Source: Aphrophora alni
Lineage: Eukaryota; Arthropoda; Insecta; Hemiptera; Aphrophoridae
DNA: 64,000 nt
NCBI GenBank assembly: GCA_963513935.1
Contig: OY740774.1
Location: forward strand, 83,972,890-84,036,889
Direction of reading: 5' to 3'
Position numbers and translations under genes: made by a program. Shown here piece after piece: positions 45,101-55,683 of this stretch; position 1 is the first letter of the stretch, and every line of letters begins with the position of its first letter. The notes beneath the pieces are model-generated. The model made no database searches. It was not told the DNA's origin and saw only the letters and a program-made list of their open reading frames with translations.

Positions 45101-48100
45101 ATGAATTGCGTGCCTTCTGTACTACAAGCATACACTGAATTACAAATTAAGCATGAGCCTCTGCGATTAATACCGCCACAGTTTGAAGCTCCACTTCCAG
45201 CTTTACAAGCAGCGGTAATTTCCTTTAAATTATATTTTATTTTATTACTAGGGGTAAGTCATTAACGGCTAATGGGCCAATAGTTAGGTTATCTTATACA
45301 CATAGATTTGAGCTTCTAATACGTCATTTCTTTAAGAAGAATCTGACATGAATTTTTACTCCAGTAATAAATGAAGCATCAGAGATGACCTCCTGTGACG
45401 GGGTAGAGGTTATCTTCATATGCATGTATGATTTTTTCCCCTACTCACAGAGAGTCTCAGTTGCTAGCAGTCAGCTTATGAATGAGGCAGTGTATTCAGT
45501 AAATCTTCATTTTCTGTGTAATGGGCTCCCTTAAAGCACCATTTTTAGCTTGAAGAATAGCAAAAAATCACAAGGAACCATGTTGTATCATAGGAATGTG
45601 GTATTTGGACAGGAAACTCTGAATCAGATGTGAGGAATGAAATGGTGTGTTGTCATGATACAGCTGCCAAGTTCTCACTGTCCACAGGTCTAGTCTATTT
45701 TGCATCACATTATTAATGGAGGAGCTACATGTAGAAATCTTTATTAATTTTGTTTTTCCTTATGATATGCAACTCTATGAGAGTTAAATAAAATGGTTAA
45801 TATCATTTTGACATTGCTGCATTCCTGCCGCAGAGATATTGAATGTTTCCACAGTAACCACAAGATTTTTGGATTATATCTGTAAAGCTACAACTCATTA
45901 CCAGAAAATTTCTATTTAGAAAATCGGAGAGTTCACAATATCCTTCTAGATTATTTGCTTCTATTCTTATATTTGTAGCCTCGGCACAAATTTCACAAAG
46001 TAAAACTCTCAGGAGCTTAATATAGTTAGTTCAGACGAGGTAATCCTAAGGGACCTAGCTGGATTTACACCTTTTTTCAAGTAATCTTGGGTTAGAGGGT
46101 CTTTTTCATCTTTCCTATCAGGTCTCTCTTGACTAACTCATGTTTTCTTCTGACCCTAACACTATTAAGGGCTAAGTGGGTCTTTATTTTATGTTATTTC
46201 CTTCCTTTTTTTAAGGCAATGGGTGTTCAAGAGGTTTTTCACCTTTAAATTTCTTTTTCTTTCTTCCCTTGGGCCAGTGGCATTGTGGCTTCAAAAAATA
46301 ACTTCATCCTCTTCTATCAACTGTTATTTGCGTCATTTCTCATCCCTCTCTTTTTTCCATGTTTTTTTATTGTCTCCGTTCAGGTTATACATGGTTGTCT
46401 TATACTTCTTTCCTGATTGCTCATGCTTCTAAACAATGTCCTAGGATCCTTACCCTCGACATTCTATTCACGTGTTTATACCAATTCAATTGGGTTTTTC
46501 TAATCGTTCAATTAATGATTATTGCCTGTAAACAACAAGGAAAATAATTCCTTACTTAAACCATAAGGTGATTCAATAAAAAATGCCTGTTTTAAATTGC
46601 AAGCAATTTTTGCATTGTTGCCATGGCAATATTTTATTTATATCTTTGTTAATTAGTTATTTTTGAGGTTAGTCATGGAACAACGAATATTAATTGTGAA
46701 AACACATTACAAATATTGTGAGTATTACGCTGAAATTGTGTTGAAGTTTCATATGGCTCTAGGTCTCGTAGGCTAGTGAAAAAATTTGAGACAAAAGGTT
46801 TGATTGAAGACATTAAAACAACAGTGTGCTCTTGTTGCAGCCGGGCTGTTCAGAACATTACAATTGTGTGCAATAGTGTTGTGCAATTGTGTGAGCCCAC
46901 TGAAGTCAATTTGCCAGCTTTCACAAAAGTTGGGGATCTCGTAAAGCTCACAAAGGATCTCCATATGCAGGCGTGCAAAATTCAGTTAACTCGACTATTG
47001 AAACCAACAGACCATTTACAACGGAGACAGATTGTTGAATGGATTATGAAGAGACAACATGCTGATGACAATTTTCCAAAGACAATAATCTTCTCTAATA
47101 AGGCACAATTTTGTATGGCTACATTAAAAACAGAACTGTCGCATTTAGAGGGCTGAAAATCCTTCAATAACTCATTCCAAGGTAATGTATCCGCAAAGAG
47201 TAACTGTGTGGTGTGGATTTTAGGCTGGTGGGGTTATCAGGCCTAACTTTTTTTGAAAATGAGGATGGTAATGTAATGGCAGTGACTGAACAATGTTACA
47301 GGAATATTGTTGAAACATTTTAATGGTTTTACCTTAATAATGTGAATATTTAACTACCTGCCACACCTCACTCAATACGATAGCCTTGTTGAGGAATAAA
47401 TCTCCAACTCGAGTCCTTTCATCCAACGGTGATTAAAACTGGGCAGCAAGGTGATGTGACCTAACATCCTGTGACTTATTCCTTTGGGGGTATTTAAAAT
47501 CACAAGTTTATCATAATAATCCCCGAACAATACCACAACTAAAGGAAGAGATTTGCAATGTCATCATCCAATCTGAGGAGAACATCTGTCTTAAAGTTAT
47601 AACAAATTTCATTGATCAAGTTATAACATGCAGACCAAGTCATGGAGGACATATGCCAGATGTAATTTTATATACATAATGTTTCCATATGTATAGCAAC
47701 ATATATCCTTTGTATTGATGTTGAAATAAGTTACATTTTATAAAAATAGAGTACATTATTCAACACTTTAAAACCATTATTCTTATTGAATCCACCCTAT
47801 AGAATGTACCAAACTTATGCTTATCACAACATTGTTCCTAAGTCCTCAAATTACTTTTAACTAAGGCCAGGTAAAGTGGTCAATGAGTTTGTTACTTTAT
47901 GTTGTTGAGGATTTACTGAAACATTTCATCAATGTCCAGCCCTCTTTGAAATAGTTGTACCACTCTATGAGCTGTATGATACCTATGACACTATCTAAGT
48001 TTTTTTCCACTTTAGGTATTCCCAATCTTGATGCAATACGCCTGATCTATTTGTTCTATCATTTCAAGAAAAATGAAACTCCTATGAGTGACTTTTCATT

Positions 48101-48627
48101 CATAGGCTGATTGATAGCCAATAATGATGCTCCCTGCAGGTGAGAAAAAATTCACACATACCTCCACCTCCACATCTTAGCTGACTCATTGATTTGTTTC
48201 CATGGAGAAAATTCAGATCTGATACATTGTGATAAAACCTCATAGATACTTTTTATCTATATTTTATAATTTATATGGTAATTCTAAAATAAATTTACTA
48301 ATTAATATTCTTTCCTAGGTATTTCCACCATCATTCCGTGATCTGCCCCCACCTGCTTTAGAGTTATTTGACCTTGAAGAAGCCTTCAGTTCAGAACGTG
48401 CCAGACTTTCACAGCTTGCCAACAAATGTTTGTCAGGTGGAGCAAATAGAACTAGAAGTGGTCCTATTGGTATAGCTGCTCTTGAGGAAGAAATTTCAGA
48501 TTTAGAATATTGGGTACGGGAGGCGGGGAGAATAGTCGGAGTAGGAAATAGCAACGATGATGCTGCTAAGATCTTGCATTCAGTTGCATTACATATTGCT
48601 GAATTTAAGAAAAATATTGTTAATTAA
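33152..48627 (+). CDS. IFT52: IFT52, intraflagellar transport protein 52, complete, 8 exons, 447 aa
   Basis: Exons: 33152-33166, 35673-35797, 36436-36653, 39519-39642, 40649-40800, 43083-43237, 44969-45214 and 48319-48627; phases close exactly and all introns are GT/AG. IFT52 is a core IFT-B1 subunit that links IFT88/IFT70 and IFT46 in the train carrying cargo along cilia. In insects, motile trains matter mainly in sensory neurons. Diagnostic blocks include TNNTILFNLSKNE (exon 2), APKEKFTESEFNVIKKYLD and NINFLLEEFGIMVNN (exon 3), YYKYFHPKE (exon 4), SFVYPYGATLNV (exon 5), GKLAVLGSAHVFSDQF (exon 6), KHEPLRLIPPQFEAPLPALQ (exon 7) and PPSFRDLPPPALELFDLEEA (exon 8). Residues 1 to about 270 form the GIFT domain; the C-terminus is the IFT46-binding part. 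Exon 1 codes only MAPVE and is the least certain; it is needed because exon 2 has no in-frame ATG. Exon 8 has about 18 extra residues after NKC. AATAAA lies at 48847. Confidence 0.93.
34600..35460 (+). pseudogene. Mariner-like transposase fossil (IFT52 intron 1)
   Basis: Frames read FGDTQVETI, then QAFADNAMSITQIKECHK (mariner N-terminal 'GDT..ET...L..AF.D.A.S....EW'). Later come LPEHCD/TGDEL and WPLYHDNSPV near 35270-35300. Order and spacing fit an irritans-type mariner. Many stops; dead. Confidence 0.6.
36040..36345 (+). repeat. Repeat family R1 copy (IFT52 intron 2)
   Basis: Contains 'gtatagagaaaattatgtag', 'ggtcatatctcaggattttt' and an 'aattttgtttaaatggagcct' end, collinear with 26680-27060. 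Its right end is about 90 bp upstream of the exon 3 acceptor. Confidence 0.5.
37998..38169. mobile_element. Foldback element, 68-bp arms, 36-bp loop (IFT52 intron 3)
   Basis: Arm 1 (37998-38065) and arm 2 (38102-38169) are inverted copies with four mismatches that I can count. The outer end reads TGGAAATAATGAAACGATTA. The inner end reads CTAACGGCGAAAC, followed on arm 2 by TTGGTCGCAAATAAAGCTC. The 'GGCGAAAC ... AATAAA' wording resembles ends of Penelope-like retroelements. In the IFT52 pre-mRNA this would make a very stable hairpin. Confidence 0.8.
38440..39430 (-). pseudogene. Mariner-like transposase fossil (IFT52 intron 3)
   Basis: Antisense frames read NARNVKSAETHSQISEV and MSDGIIRKWVRQF (N-terminal helix-turn-helix block), then HLNYQK, FLQQIVTGDMWESHIT (first catalytic block, with GDE changed to GDM), SIWKIMYTIFC, and finally IATQIQEYI (after the HDN block). 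The order is complete but stops and changed catalytic residues show it is dead. It is a different mariner subfamily from the intron 1 copy. Confidence 0.7.
40010..40400 (+). repeat. Repeat family R1 copy (IFT52 intron 4)
   Basis: Shares 'acagattttaattaaattta', 'ggaatatctaggtttgtttt' and an 'ttcaagtgtagcctctaagg' end with the other sense copies. Confidence 0.5.
40801..41988. other. Left part of IFT52 intron 5, nothing recognised
   Basis: AT-rich intron DNA. A 69-codon antisense frame at 41294-41503 has no motif. Confidence 0.35.
41989..42963 (-). mobile_element. Full-length but dead mariner-like element (IFT52 intron 5)
   Basis: Both ends are visible next to TA: left CAAGTTATGAGATCAGATTA and right (reverse complement) CAAGATCTGTCCAAAAAGTA, giving 975 bp. 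Antisense reading of about 42430-42340 gives VYRYDPETTV and a QHSGD/VETFNVPKAKK block, the mariner 'WVYGYDPETK.QS.QW' region in drifting frames. Length is somewhat below the usual 1.2-1.3 kb, consistent with deletions. Confidence 0.6.
46025..46250 (+). repeat. Repeat family S copy
   Basis: Contains 'agctggatttacaccttttt', 'aatcttgggtta', 'tcctatcaggtctctct' and 'caagaggtttttcacctt'. It lies within the gap of the split mariner. Confidence 0.55.
46565..47802 (+). pseudogene. Tc1/mariner-superfamily transposon with near-complete dead transposase
   Basis: Ends are inverted: AAGGTGATTCAATAA on the left and TTATTGAATCCACCCTAT on the right. A start ATG at about 46676 opens MEQRILIVKTHYKYCE. Later blocks are RLVKKFETKGLIEDI, KDLHMQACKIQLT, TDHLQRRQIVEWIMKRQHAD, IIFSNKAQF, VTVWCGF, PYFFENEDGN, CDLTSCD, LKEEICNVII and SHGGHMPDVIL. 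This is the transposase common in ants, spiders and bugs. The first catalytic aspartate (normally IIFSDEAHF) is asparagine here, and an internal stretch between the N-terminal helices is deleted, so it is dead. Confidence 0.75.
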
Positions 48628-49179
48628 TTTATGTACAAATGTATATGTAAATGTTATTTATTTATTAAATATATATGTAATATATATACATATAAACATT
48701 CTGTGAGTTTGAGGCATATACACATGATACCTTCACATGATGCTAGTTTAAAAGAATTTTATCTTTTTATCATTTCCATGCTGAAAATAATATACAAGGT
48801 CTATAATTTTAAACGTATCCAACTTAAATTTTTTCCTGTGGAAACAAATAAAACACGGAAGGTGACCTCCAGTTGAACGTATGTATTCAACCTGGGAGTT
48901 TACTCCTTGTACTGAGCACCTATTGGAATTTCACTTGTGGCAAATGACCTAAGTAATGGTATTATATTAGGCTTAGTGATACCTAAAACCAAATGAAAAT
49001 GTACCAAAATTAATCGCCAAAAATGTTGATTTTATAGTTGCCAATCAAAAAGTGAAAATGAATCATGGATGTTCGTTTTTGAGAACAATATTTAAATACG
49101 AACCCAAACTTGCTTTACTTATGCCATAAACATGTCCTTAGCATAAAGTTATATTTAGTCAAATCAAACTTTTAATAAC
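48628..49179. other. IFT52 3' UTR and downstream flank
   Basis: A candidate polyadenylation signal AATAAA lies at 48847-48852. The 81-codon frame at 48631-48876 lies in the UTR and has no motif. Nothing else is recognised. Confidence 0.5.
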
Positions 49180-49350
49180 AGCAATCAAGGTTCATTTTTT
49201 TAAAATTCCATCTATTCATTCCTGAACTGTTATATCTTTTTTCCTTGCATTTTTCACATAGGTTTAAATTTTACATTTCACTAAAACTAGAACAATATCA
49301 GTAGAACTGATTTTGAGAAATTAAGTAGTTAATAACTATTTTTCATTTCA
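49180..49350 (-). repeat. Repeat family R1 partial copy
   Basis: Shares 'cctgaactgttatatctttt', 'tttacatttcactaaaac' and 'gattttgagaaatta' with 4050-4180. Confidence 0.45.
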
Positions 49351-50044
49351 TCCTAAAATGAATTTCATCTATAATATGTCTAGTGAAATGAAGTCCCAAC
49401 CCCTTCTCAATGTTAGGTTAGGTTAGGGCATAAAATAAGTATGCACCTTCTCTCATAAAATAAGTATGAGCCTCACATCCTTCCCACAATTTAGTATCAG
49501 GGGTTTTTCATTCTTTTCCCCATTTTTTTACTTCCATTGCTTCATTTCAGTAAGATATGATAACATTGACTGTGAGTCATATTCAGTTCCAGTTTCAAAG
49601 TTGGTATTACTATTATTATTATTGTCATAATCATCTGTGTCCTCTAAAAGCAGATAAACACAAAATTTTCCAAGTTCCTATAAAAATCAAGTTAATCAAC
49701 TCAATATCCATATAAGGATTGGTTCCAAGGTACATGAGGGTCTGCATTTTAAGTTAAAGACTCCTCAAAGATAAATATGCCCTTTTGTTAAATGAGAATA
49801 TGAAGGTAAAGGTGTTAAATGTCATATAGATGGATGATGTGTTGTTGGTGATAAGTTTAAAATTATGTTTCAATATTTTAAACTATGATAATAATACTAG
49901 CCTACTAGTTTAATTACTATACTGCCAACTTCAGACAAACTAGGAATACTCTAGAATATTCATCAATTTATCAACAACAAAAAAATATATACAAATAAAA
50001 TACCAATAACTGCCTTAGGAATTTAAAATATTATTTGCTGAGTG
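49351..50044. other. Intergenic, nothing recognised
   Basis: AT-rich, with a short ATT trinucleotide run near 49608. No gene is supported. Confidence 0.35.
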
Positions 50045-50440
50045 ACAAATTTAGTGGTTACCACTACTCAGAGGATTGGGAGACAATGAAGTGGCAGACA
50101 AGTTAACTAAAAGGCTATATAACAGAAACTTTCAAGACTTGGTACAATGGATGGAAGGATTAAACAACAAAAAAGCAATATCTTCCTTCTTACATACAAT
50201 GAAGGAAGACTTGAATAGTAAACCATATAAAAACACATCAAGCCTCTTCAATGAGAATAGACCATGCAAGGAGATCATCCATTGCAAATTTCCTCTTGGC
50301 CACTGGAGATAATAATTGTTTAGCATGGCACCATAGTGGGATAAACATTCTTCCTTTTGAGTTGTGCACACTTTGTAGATGTTAGCAAGGTGGACAAGGA
50401 CCATCTACTGATCTGTAAAAAATTGTATGCAGAAAGAAAA
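50045..50440 (+). pseudogene. LINE ORF2 fossil: RNase H end and C-terminal tail
   Basis: The frame reads WLPLLRGLGDNEVADKLTKR, matching the last RNase H motif 'W.P.H.G..GNE.AD.LAK' with the catalytic-site aspartate (AD) kept and the histidine lost. After about 60 residues, PCKEIIHCKF, then in another frame NCLAWHHSGINILPFELCTL and CRC, match the zinc-finger-like tail of the same LINEs. A frameshift near 50310 and stops make it dead. Confidence 0.65.
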
Positions 50441-51240
50441 AATAGAAAACTCTTACTTAGTGTAATGAGGTGCTAGATTAAACGTGGGATAAGACAAAAT
50501 TGAGTCATTAGAAACAATATTATTTATTAATGAATATTTGTAGGAATAGTCTTTAAGGGTTTTAAAATTATGAGAATAAAAATAGTAATACAGTACCTAT
50601 GTAAAAAAATGAAACACAATACAATAATTTTCCAAATAATAAACATTTCATACAATGACAACCACGGAAGTCATTAAATAAAAGTCTATGAGAAAAAGGA
50701 AACAACTACTTAGATGCATTCTAAAAGGTATAATTAAAACAAAAATTGTTATGTTAGTTTCCATATTGTTTTAATATTCATATATATCGCTGGTTTATTT
50801 CGATTGCCACTACTCGGTTTACAATTTTTTGTTACTGAAATATAATTCGAATCTCAATATGGATCGTAATCTCAAAATCAAAATATAAATTTGATATTAG
50901 TTGATACAGTATTAATGGAACTTGAAGTTAAAACATAATTAGTAAGAGGAACGTATATTTTGGTTTAAAAGTTAGAAGGATTAAATACATTATTTACGTT
51001 CAAAATATATATCTTAATAGTTAACGTATAGTAATAAACAGGAAACAATTCTATTTCTGACCGATGAAGAAATGATGTTGCTTCACAACATGGAAGAAGA
51101 AGAAGAAAGATCCCCCACTTTTGTGACAAGCATGCGCACAAATAAAAACAAAAGGCTGCATATTTTTTTCAAAGACGAGTTGTAGTGGTGCACCGGCCAG
51201 AGTTGTATTTGTACGGTGTGTTGAAATTTTGTTTACAGTG
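50441..51240. other. Intergenic and putative promoter region of the downstream gene
   Basis: No element recognised. An acidic open frame near 51052-51184 (with EEMMLLHNMEEEEER) is discussed among the rejected items. GC rises slightly from 51180 (CACCGGCCAGAG), as expected near a transcription start. Confidence 0.35.
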
Positions 51241-51267
51241 ATGAATTTTACTTATAGCCAAATGTGA
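51241..51267 (+). promoter_or_regulatory. Upstream ORF of 8 codons in the leader
   Basis: ATG AAT TTT ACT TAT AGC CAA ATG TGA lies 17 bases before the main start codon. If transcribed, it would be translated first and reduce initiation at the main ATG unless ribosomes re-initiate. It depends on the transcription start lying further left, which I cannot see. Confidence 0.4.
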
Positions 51268-51284
51268 GTAGTGATACAGATACG

Positions 51285-51372
51285 ATGAAATTAACATATT
51301 TGTCGGTAGTTTTAACTTTTGTGTTGTGTTTCATTGTTCCAAGTTCACATGAGAATGACAATAGTACGGAAG
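51285..51372 (+). CDS. First coding exon of an unidentified secreted or membrane protein
   Basis: ATG opens MKLTYLSVVLTFVLCFIVPS followed by SHENDNSTEG. This is a classic signal peptide: basic start, about 14 hydrophobic residues, small residues before a likely cut near PSS/HE, then a polar segment with an N-S-T glycosylation site. The exon ends in GAAG with donor GTATGT (phase 1). No continuing exon could be identified in the remaining 12.6 kb, so the first intron is long and probably leaves the window. The family cannot be named from 29 residues. Confidence reflects the good signal peptide and donor, not any homology. Confidence 0.55.
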
Positions 51373-51888
51373 GTATGTGAAAATAGATGTATTATTATTA
51401 TTATTTTAAAGGAGTAAAATGTATCGTTAGAATTACTAGTCAACTTATAATTGTCGTTTTGGTGTTGTGTAATTTTATACTTTACATAATTCAAAATTAA
51501 TTGTAGCCTATATTCAACCTTTTTGCTTAGTCCAAACAACACTAATTAAGACTGACTAGGTAAAGGAAATAAACTAATATAGGGGATGAATTCATTCTCC
51601 AATTCTATTTAATTTCATACCATACTCATAATTATGGCACTAATTGGGTCTTGGGGATGAAAGTGGTGTATTATATTGTCTGAAATTTAAGTTAGGTCTC
51701 TAAATACAAATTAGTGAACTAAACCTACACTTGAAAGACTGAAAAACTGTTAGAAATTTTTAATGATATTCATGAAAATGCTAAATTAACCTAAACTTGG
51801 CTTTGCTTATAATAGGCTTGTTTATATTAACTTGTCAGAGACTTGATATATTAGTTTGTCAGTTAAATTGTGAAATCTTTCTTCTGTA

Positions 51889-52199
51889 GGTAAATGTCCA
51901 GTTGATACCCCTTTGCGATTTAATATAGAAATATCATGAAATCGTGTTTTTCGTAGGCTATCTCATTATTAAACAATTGGATCTTCCTTAAGCTGGGAAG
52001 ATCCTTTTCAAGTATGAAAATCCATTATTTCTGTCTAAATTGAGCTTATTTTAGATAGAAATAATGGTTTTCATAGGCCTACCTGAAAATGGACTTCCCA
52101 GCTTAAGGATGATCTAATTGTTTAATAATGAGGTATGTAAAGCACAATTTCATAAAATTTCTATATTAAATCGCAAAGGGGTATCAACTGGACATTTAC
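51889..52199. mobile_element. Mutator-like foldback MITE, 311 bp
   Basis: Flanked by a perfect 9-bp duplication TCTTCTGTA (51880-51888 and 52200-52208). The ends are GGTAAATGTCC and GGACATTTAC. Almost the whole element is palindromic: arms of about 140 bp share, inverted, 'gttgatacccctttgcgatt', 'cattattaaacaatt' and 'ccttaagctgggaag'. A 9-bp duplication with long inverted repeats and no coding capacity fits a non-autonomous Mutator-like element. It lies in the first intron of the signal-peptide gene. Confidence 0.8.
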
Positions 52200-52208
52200 T
52201 CTTCTGTA

Positions 52209-54499
52209 TGTGCTTTTCTTTTAGATAAACAAAATGTAACATTTTATAGGGGTAGGGAATGTTTGTTTCATTAGAAACTCCTGAAACTCATAATAGGCTA
52301 GTATGTTTTCTTAAAAAATAGGGCTATTAAAGAAATAGTAGTTACAGAAATGTAATTGAAAAAGAAATAGGCCTATTACAGATAATTGGTACATACTATA
52401 ATAAATGTACTACAGTACCTACACTGAGTTGACTACCTATTTCATCAATTCAGGGAATTGACAACAGTTTTTAAGATTATTATTTTTTTTTTGTTTAACT
52501 TAACTAGTGAAAATTAGATTAACCAACATTTTGTGATTTGACGTAGGCCTATAGCCTACATTCACATTAGTAATGGGTTTAAGAGTCATTGTTTATAGAA
52601 AACTTATATTTTATGGTGTGACTAGTAGCATCCATTCAAAGAAGTTTTGTTTGTCATGTGATACATACATATGAAGCCCTTACAAAATTCATTCTGTAGC
52701 CTAATAGTGTAAGCGTTGATGGTCTATGTGTGTAAGTTTCCTATTTACACTTTTGGTCTAATGACTAAACTAGATAAACACTTTTTTTATAGACTAAACC
52801 TATAGGATAAATGATCTTGTGGGCAGCAAGCCTACAGAAAATTTATAGGCGACATAATAAATTATTCTAATGCAGGCTAAAAGATCTAAATTTTTATATG
52901 TCTGTAGAAGTTTCTTGTAATATTAAGTTATTAGTTAATTAATCAAATAGCATCTAACATGTTGAGTAGTTTGTGAGGAAATTAAATTAAACAGACATAA
53001 TGTTGGATAGCTATAGGCTATCTTTTATTCTTAAATCCAAAAGTAACTGAATGTAAGCCTACCAATAATATTTTTGATTAATTAATACGTTTGTTAGTTA
53101 GATAAATTGTAGGCCCACACATTTGAATTTTAAATAGGCTAAGGCAAAAGTGTATTAGACCTAATGGATGTTCCATTTGCATATTTTTCAATAAAAAAAT
53201 AATGGGCTTGTTAAGTTTAACTTAATTGGATTGATATAAAAAAAAACAACTTAAAATGTTATTTTTTATTGGATGTTACAACACGCCTAGTCATAATAAT
53301 TCTTAGTTTACTACTAAAGAAAAGATGCAATGTAACTGTTATAATTTTTACTAAAAATATAACTTTTGGTTTCATTGCAAATGACTGTCCAACAAACTAA
53401 TTTGGGATTTAAGTAAAAACAGCAACATAGCAAATGTTCATGTATTTCAGTACAAATATATAGGCTATATTTGTATAACATATATCGGTTTAACAACATT
53501 ATAAAGCTTCACTAAAATTTAAAATATGGACTATTGACATTTGGATGAATTTATTTATAGAGTAAATAATTTCCTATATTATACTTTGCAAATATTTGGT
53601 ATTTCTTTAAATTGTACTTTTAACAAATATTTATCTTTTGTGTAGCTGGCCTTTGTATTGACTATACTATAGATAAACAACAGCTGATCATTTTTCTCTA
53701 AAATTGTGATGCTAACTTATAGATAGCCTATTGTGAGTTTTTTTTATTTTGTTCAGTCTACGTTTCAAAATCTAATTTAGATATTTCAATCAGTATTAAA
53801 TATTTCAATATTGGCTTTACGTTGTTGGTTTTTAATTTTATTAATTCGTCTAATTTGTTTAGAGTAATTTATAGGCCTATTCAATCAAAGTTAGATTCTA
53901 ATTAGATTGATCTAGCTTCTTTTAATTAGGATCCCAATTAAACATAAGACTCAATAAAAAACGCAATACTCAGTTAAGTGGAATTGATAAGTGTTTTTTA
54001 TTTTATATGGAGATTAATTAAGCCTACAGTCATATGTTATCTTCTCTTGCATTCTGCAATAATTCATATTTTAAGATTTAAAACAGTTTATCATATGTCT
54101 AAATTAATGTTCGTTTTTATCTATTAGAAGAAGAATTAGGCTATTATATTCTGACGTATTCTAGAAGAAAGTAGTTGGCTCAGATTAATTAATTAAGCTA
54201 TCATTTTGCAATGGGCTTACTAGACCACTTTCTTTAATTAGTTTAAATTAGGATAGCCTATAAAGTTTTTGTTCATATGTAATTATTTTGTTGTCCTTTT
54301 CAATATGTAATTGACCAAAAAGCAAGTTTGTTTAACTTAACAGTCTCTTTAAATAAATGTCACCTTACTAATTATTTTTGAAAATAACGTTTAAACTGCA
54401 TATTTTGAAATGGTTTTTCAAATCCCTATTGTTTAACAATAATTCCGATTTTCACATTTGTTATCTTCGATTCGATGTCTATAAAAACAATATTAAATG
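52209..54499. other. Intron DNA enriched in TAGGCCTA-type words
   Basis: No exon or element was recognised. The palindrome TAGGCCTA and its halves TAGGCT/AGCCTA recur unusually often (for example 52080, 52366, 52546 and 53874). Confidence 0.45.
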
Positions 54500-55080
54500 T
54501 ATGGGCAGATTATTCGAATAATAATAATCTAAAATTCATGTGCGACTTGTCATTTTAAAGATTAGAGGAATTTAATTATTTTTTTAAATTCTAGTTTATT
54601 TTAAAAATAGCTTAAGTTGAAATTTAGGAAATATTACAATTTGTTAGTATATTTTAAGAACCTATTTAAGATGTTAAAAACATAAAAAATTTGACTTCAT
54701 TCTGATTTTAGTCTTTAAAATTATATTAGCTCAACAAGTTTTGATGGTAAAAAAAAAGTGTTTTATAGTGGAAAGCTTCCCACATGGAATTTGCATAGGC
54801 CTAGTTGTATAGGAAATCTTGTGTGATCTGAGAGAGATCAGGCTTCCAAAATGTAATTTATATTTACTCTTGTTGAGTCTTAAACTTGTGAACAATCAGT
54901 TAGACTAAATAGTACACAATTCTTAACAATGTTCCCCAGGAATTCAGTGATTATTTTTCTCGATTTAAAATTTTTAGAATCTGAATTTGAGTAAACAATT
55001 AGCCTGATGGAGAACTAAGTTTAAAATAAATGACCAATCATAATGAATTAATTTTTATAAGATAGTTCTTTTAACCATTA
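54500..55080 (+). repeat. Dispersed repeat family D, copy 2
   Basis: Collinear with 27400-27860, including 'cttgtcattttaaagatt', 'aaaatagcttaagttgaaat' and the 'gatggtaaaaaaaaagtgtt' block. Confidence 0.5.
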
Positions 55081-55304
55081 ATCAATGCTAATTGTCTAAT
55101 AAATATAAACATTTATACTATTTTTTCTTATAGGCTGAGGTAGCAAATAAGTTAGGATAACATTCTTATCCAATTAATTGTTGGTTAACATCATTGTTGC
55201 ATTTTTCCACAGTTTGCCTATTCAGAATCCTTGAAGGGGTATGTAGGAAGTAAGAGAACAAAGAACTGTTCATTATTCATACTTGATAAGCTGTGCTATT
55301 GAAG

Positions 55305-55633
55305 CTTGATTGTTCACCTTTTTGGATTAATAATAAAGATTGAGCTAGTATTCTATTAACTTATTTTATTTTCTATTTAAGAAAGGATAGTTTTCAAAGT
55401 AAATTATATCATTTCACTGCTCTAGTCCTTGAACAGTTTATTTTCATTTTGAAGTTTAATAAAATTAGTTTTTTGTGTAGATTTAGTCCAGTCTAACACT
55501 CTTTTAAATTTATTTTGGTTGCTTCTGTTAATATTTTTGAAAACAGATTCTAATATTGGAGTTATTGGCGTAATTAAAAAAAATGTACGAATTACCTTAA
55601 TTTTGGATTTATATACAATTTCATGCATGTAGG

Positions 55634-55683
<50 letters not shown>

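Larger units (their letters stand above)
45290..48245 (-). pseudogene. Mariner-like element split by two later insertions (IFT52 intron 7)
   Basis: Antisense reading of about 45700-45640 gives the W.LYHDNTPF-type block. The stretch 45960-45780 gives LYRYNPKI, then LLWKHSIS and NDINHF ('Y.YDPE...QW.HS...VK.ML..FF'). After a gap of about 1.8 kb, 48000-47900 gives IQLIEWYNYFKEGW, the N-terminal helix block. A degraded end (aaaattcagatctgatacat) is near 48205. The gap is filled by family S (46025-46250) and a second transposon (46565-47802). Confidence 0.55.

Noticed and set aside
51052..51184. Acidic open frame with EEMMLLHNMEEEEER preceding the signal-peptide exon
   Set aside because: It could be an exon or the start of a Harbinger-type protein, since acidic runs occur there. 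Only about 40 residues are readable, no second motif follows, and it overlaps the presumed promoter.
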